This document shows positions 63,662-64,000 of a stretch of DNA of 64,000 bases, one piece after another. The first letter of the stretch is position 1. The number at the start of each line of letters is the position of its first letter. Source of the stretch: an uncultured Flavobacteriaceae bacterium (GTDB taxonomy: Bacteria > Bacteroidota > Bacteroidia > Flavobacteriales > Flavobacteriaceae). Under the pieces are notes generated by a model. The model was not told the origin of the DNA and made no database searches. It was given only the letters and a program-made list of their open reading frames with translations. A program made the position numbers and the translations under genes. Where the stretch lies: the NCBI GenBank assembly GCA_947503005.1, contig CANNCA010000008.1:124001-188000 (forward strand), read 5' to 3'.

Positions 63662-64000
63662 TTATCTATCTATTTTTTTTCCTAAAATATTCGTCATTAT
63701 GGTCGTAAATGCAACTACACTAATTGAGCTTAAGGGCATTAATATTGCGGCGATCACAGGTTCTAATCGACCTGTTACGGCAAAATAGAGACCGATAATA
63801 TTGTATAATAGGGACAGTACAAAACTCACTTTGATAATTTTAATTGCTTTTTTTGATGCCAAGATATATCGATACAGCTGTTTAAATTTGGTGGCATCTA
63901 AAATGCCGTCACAAGCCGGGGAAAAAACATTTATATTTTCTGAAATCGCTATGCCAACGTTGGCCTGTGCCAATGCCCCAGCATCATTTAGTCCATCACC
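63662..64000 (-). CDS. ccoI: Copper-transporting P-type ATPase CcoI (FixI), C-terminal end only
   Basis: The frame is open to the right edge; the visible 112 residues are the end of the protein. They begin with the hinge motif GDGLNDAGALAQANVGIA (in P-ATPases this follows the phosphorylation domain), then the last two membrane segments (about 47-66 and 73-95 of this fragment). Position before ccoS identifies it as the copper exporter that supplies cbb3 oxidase. The apparent start at 63973 is only an internal Met. Confidence 0.9.
   Translation of the reverse strand, partial: GDGLNDAGALAQANVGIAISENINVFSPACDGILDATKFKQLYRYILASKKAIKIIKVSFVLSLLYNIIGLYFAVTGRLEPVIAAILMPLSSISVVAFTTIMTNILGKKIDR

Noticed and set aside
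1-64000. CRISPR arrays, tRNA or rRNA genes, insertion sequences
   Set aside because: No regularly spaced repeats, no recognisable RNA genes and no transposase or integrase frames were found on reading both strands.

Overview
The window looks like part of the chromosome of a marine Bacteroidota, most likely a Flavobacteriaceae that degrades red algae (Zobellia, Maribacter or Arenibacter type). Evidence: AT-rich sequence, a SusC/SusD pair, many lipoproteins of Bacteroidota type, Bacteroidota-like -7 boxes (TAnnTTT), a fused CcoN-CcoO oxidase, and the gene content. No rRNA, tRNA, CRISPR array, transposase or integrase was seen.

Positions 1-52.7 kb form one large polysaccharide utilisation locus (PUL) for sulfated and methylated red-algal galactans (agar, porphyran or carrageenan type). 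From left to right: (a) 1-7.8 kb, a leftward operon with GH2 and GH117 glycosidases followed by four enzymes that fit the 3,6-anhydro-L-galactose (L-AHG) route: aldehyde dehydrogenase, cycloisomerase (cut by the window edge), Zn-dehydrogenase and SDR. (b) 7.9-17.8 kb, a membrane TPR/LuxR-type regulator coupled to a large FG-GAP/ASPIC lipoprotein, then SusD and SusC. (c) 18.3-30.3 kb, a GntP permease, two sulfatases, a divergent GH78-like protein, and a kinase, aldolase, aldehyde dehydrogenase and enolase-family cycloisomerase that match the DauA-D route for 3,6-anhydro-D-galactose (D-AHG). (d) 30.4-37.1 kb, two AraC regulators flanking a P450/ferredoxin/ferredoxin-reductase system of the type that demethylates 6-O-methyl-D-galactose, with an alcohol dehydrogenase and an esterase that may handle formaldehyde. 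(e) 37.1-52.7 kb, a leftward operon with three sulfatases, GH16, a sugar porter, GH127, two further GH117 paralogs, and a secreted FAD oxidoreductase overlapping a protein with an FMN-attachment motif.

Positions 52.8-64 kb are mostly core functions: hemN, a universal stress protein, a vanadium-haloperoxidase-like PAP2 protein, and the cbb3 oxidase cluster (ccoI-S-NO-Q-P-G-H plus a TauE/SafE-like membrane protein). Fnr-like palindromes lie in front of hemN and the cco genes.

Proposed flow: GH16 cuts the polymer, SusCD imports oligosaccharides, periplasmic lipoprotein sulfatases and exo-glycosidases (GH2, GH117, GH127) release galactose, 6-O-methyl-galactose and anhydrogalactose, and cytoplasmic modules process each monomer. 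The points most worth a second look are: a direct repeat GTCTAG-N5-GTCTAG at the same distance from a -7-like box in three PUL promoters; the secreted FAD/FMN redox pair; apparent catabolic routes for both enantiomers of anhydrogalactose in one locus; and the propeller-lipoprotein/membrane-LuxR pair.
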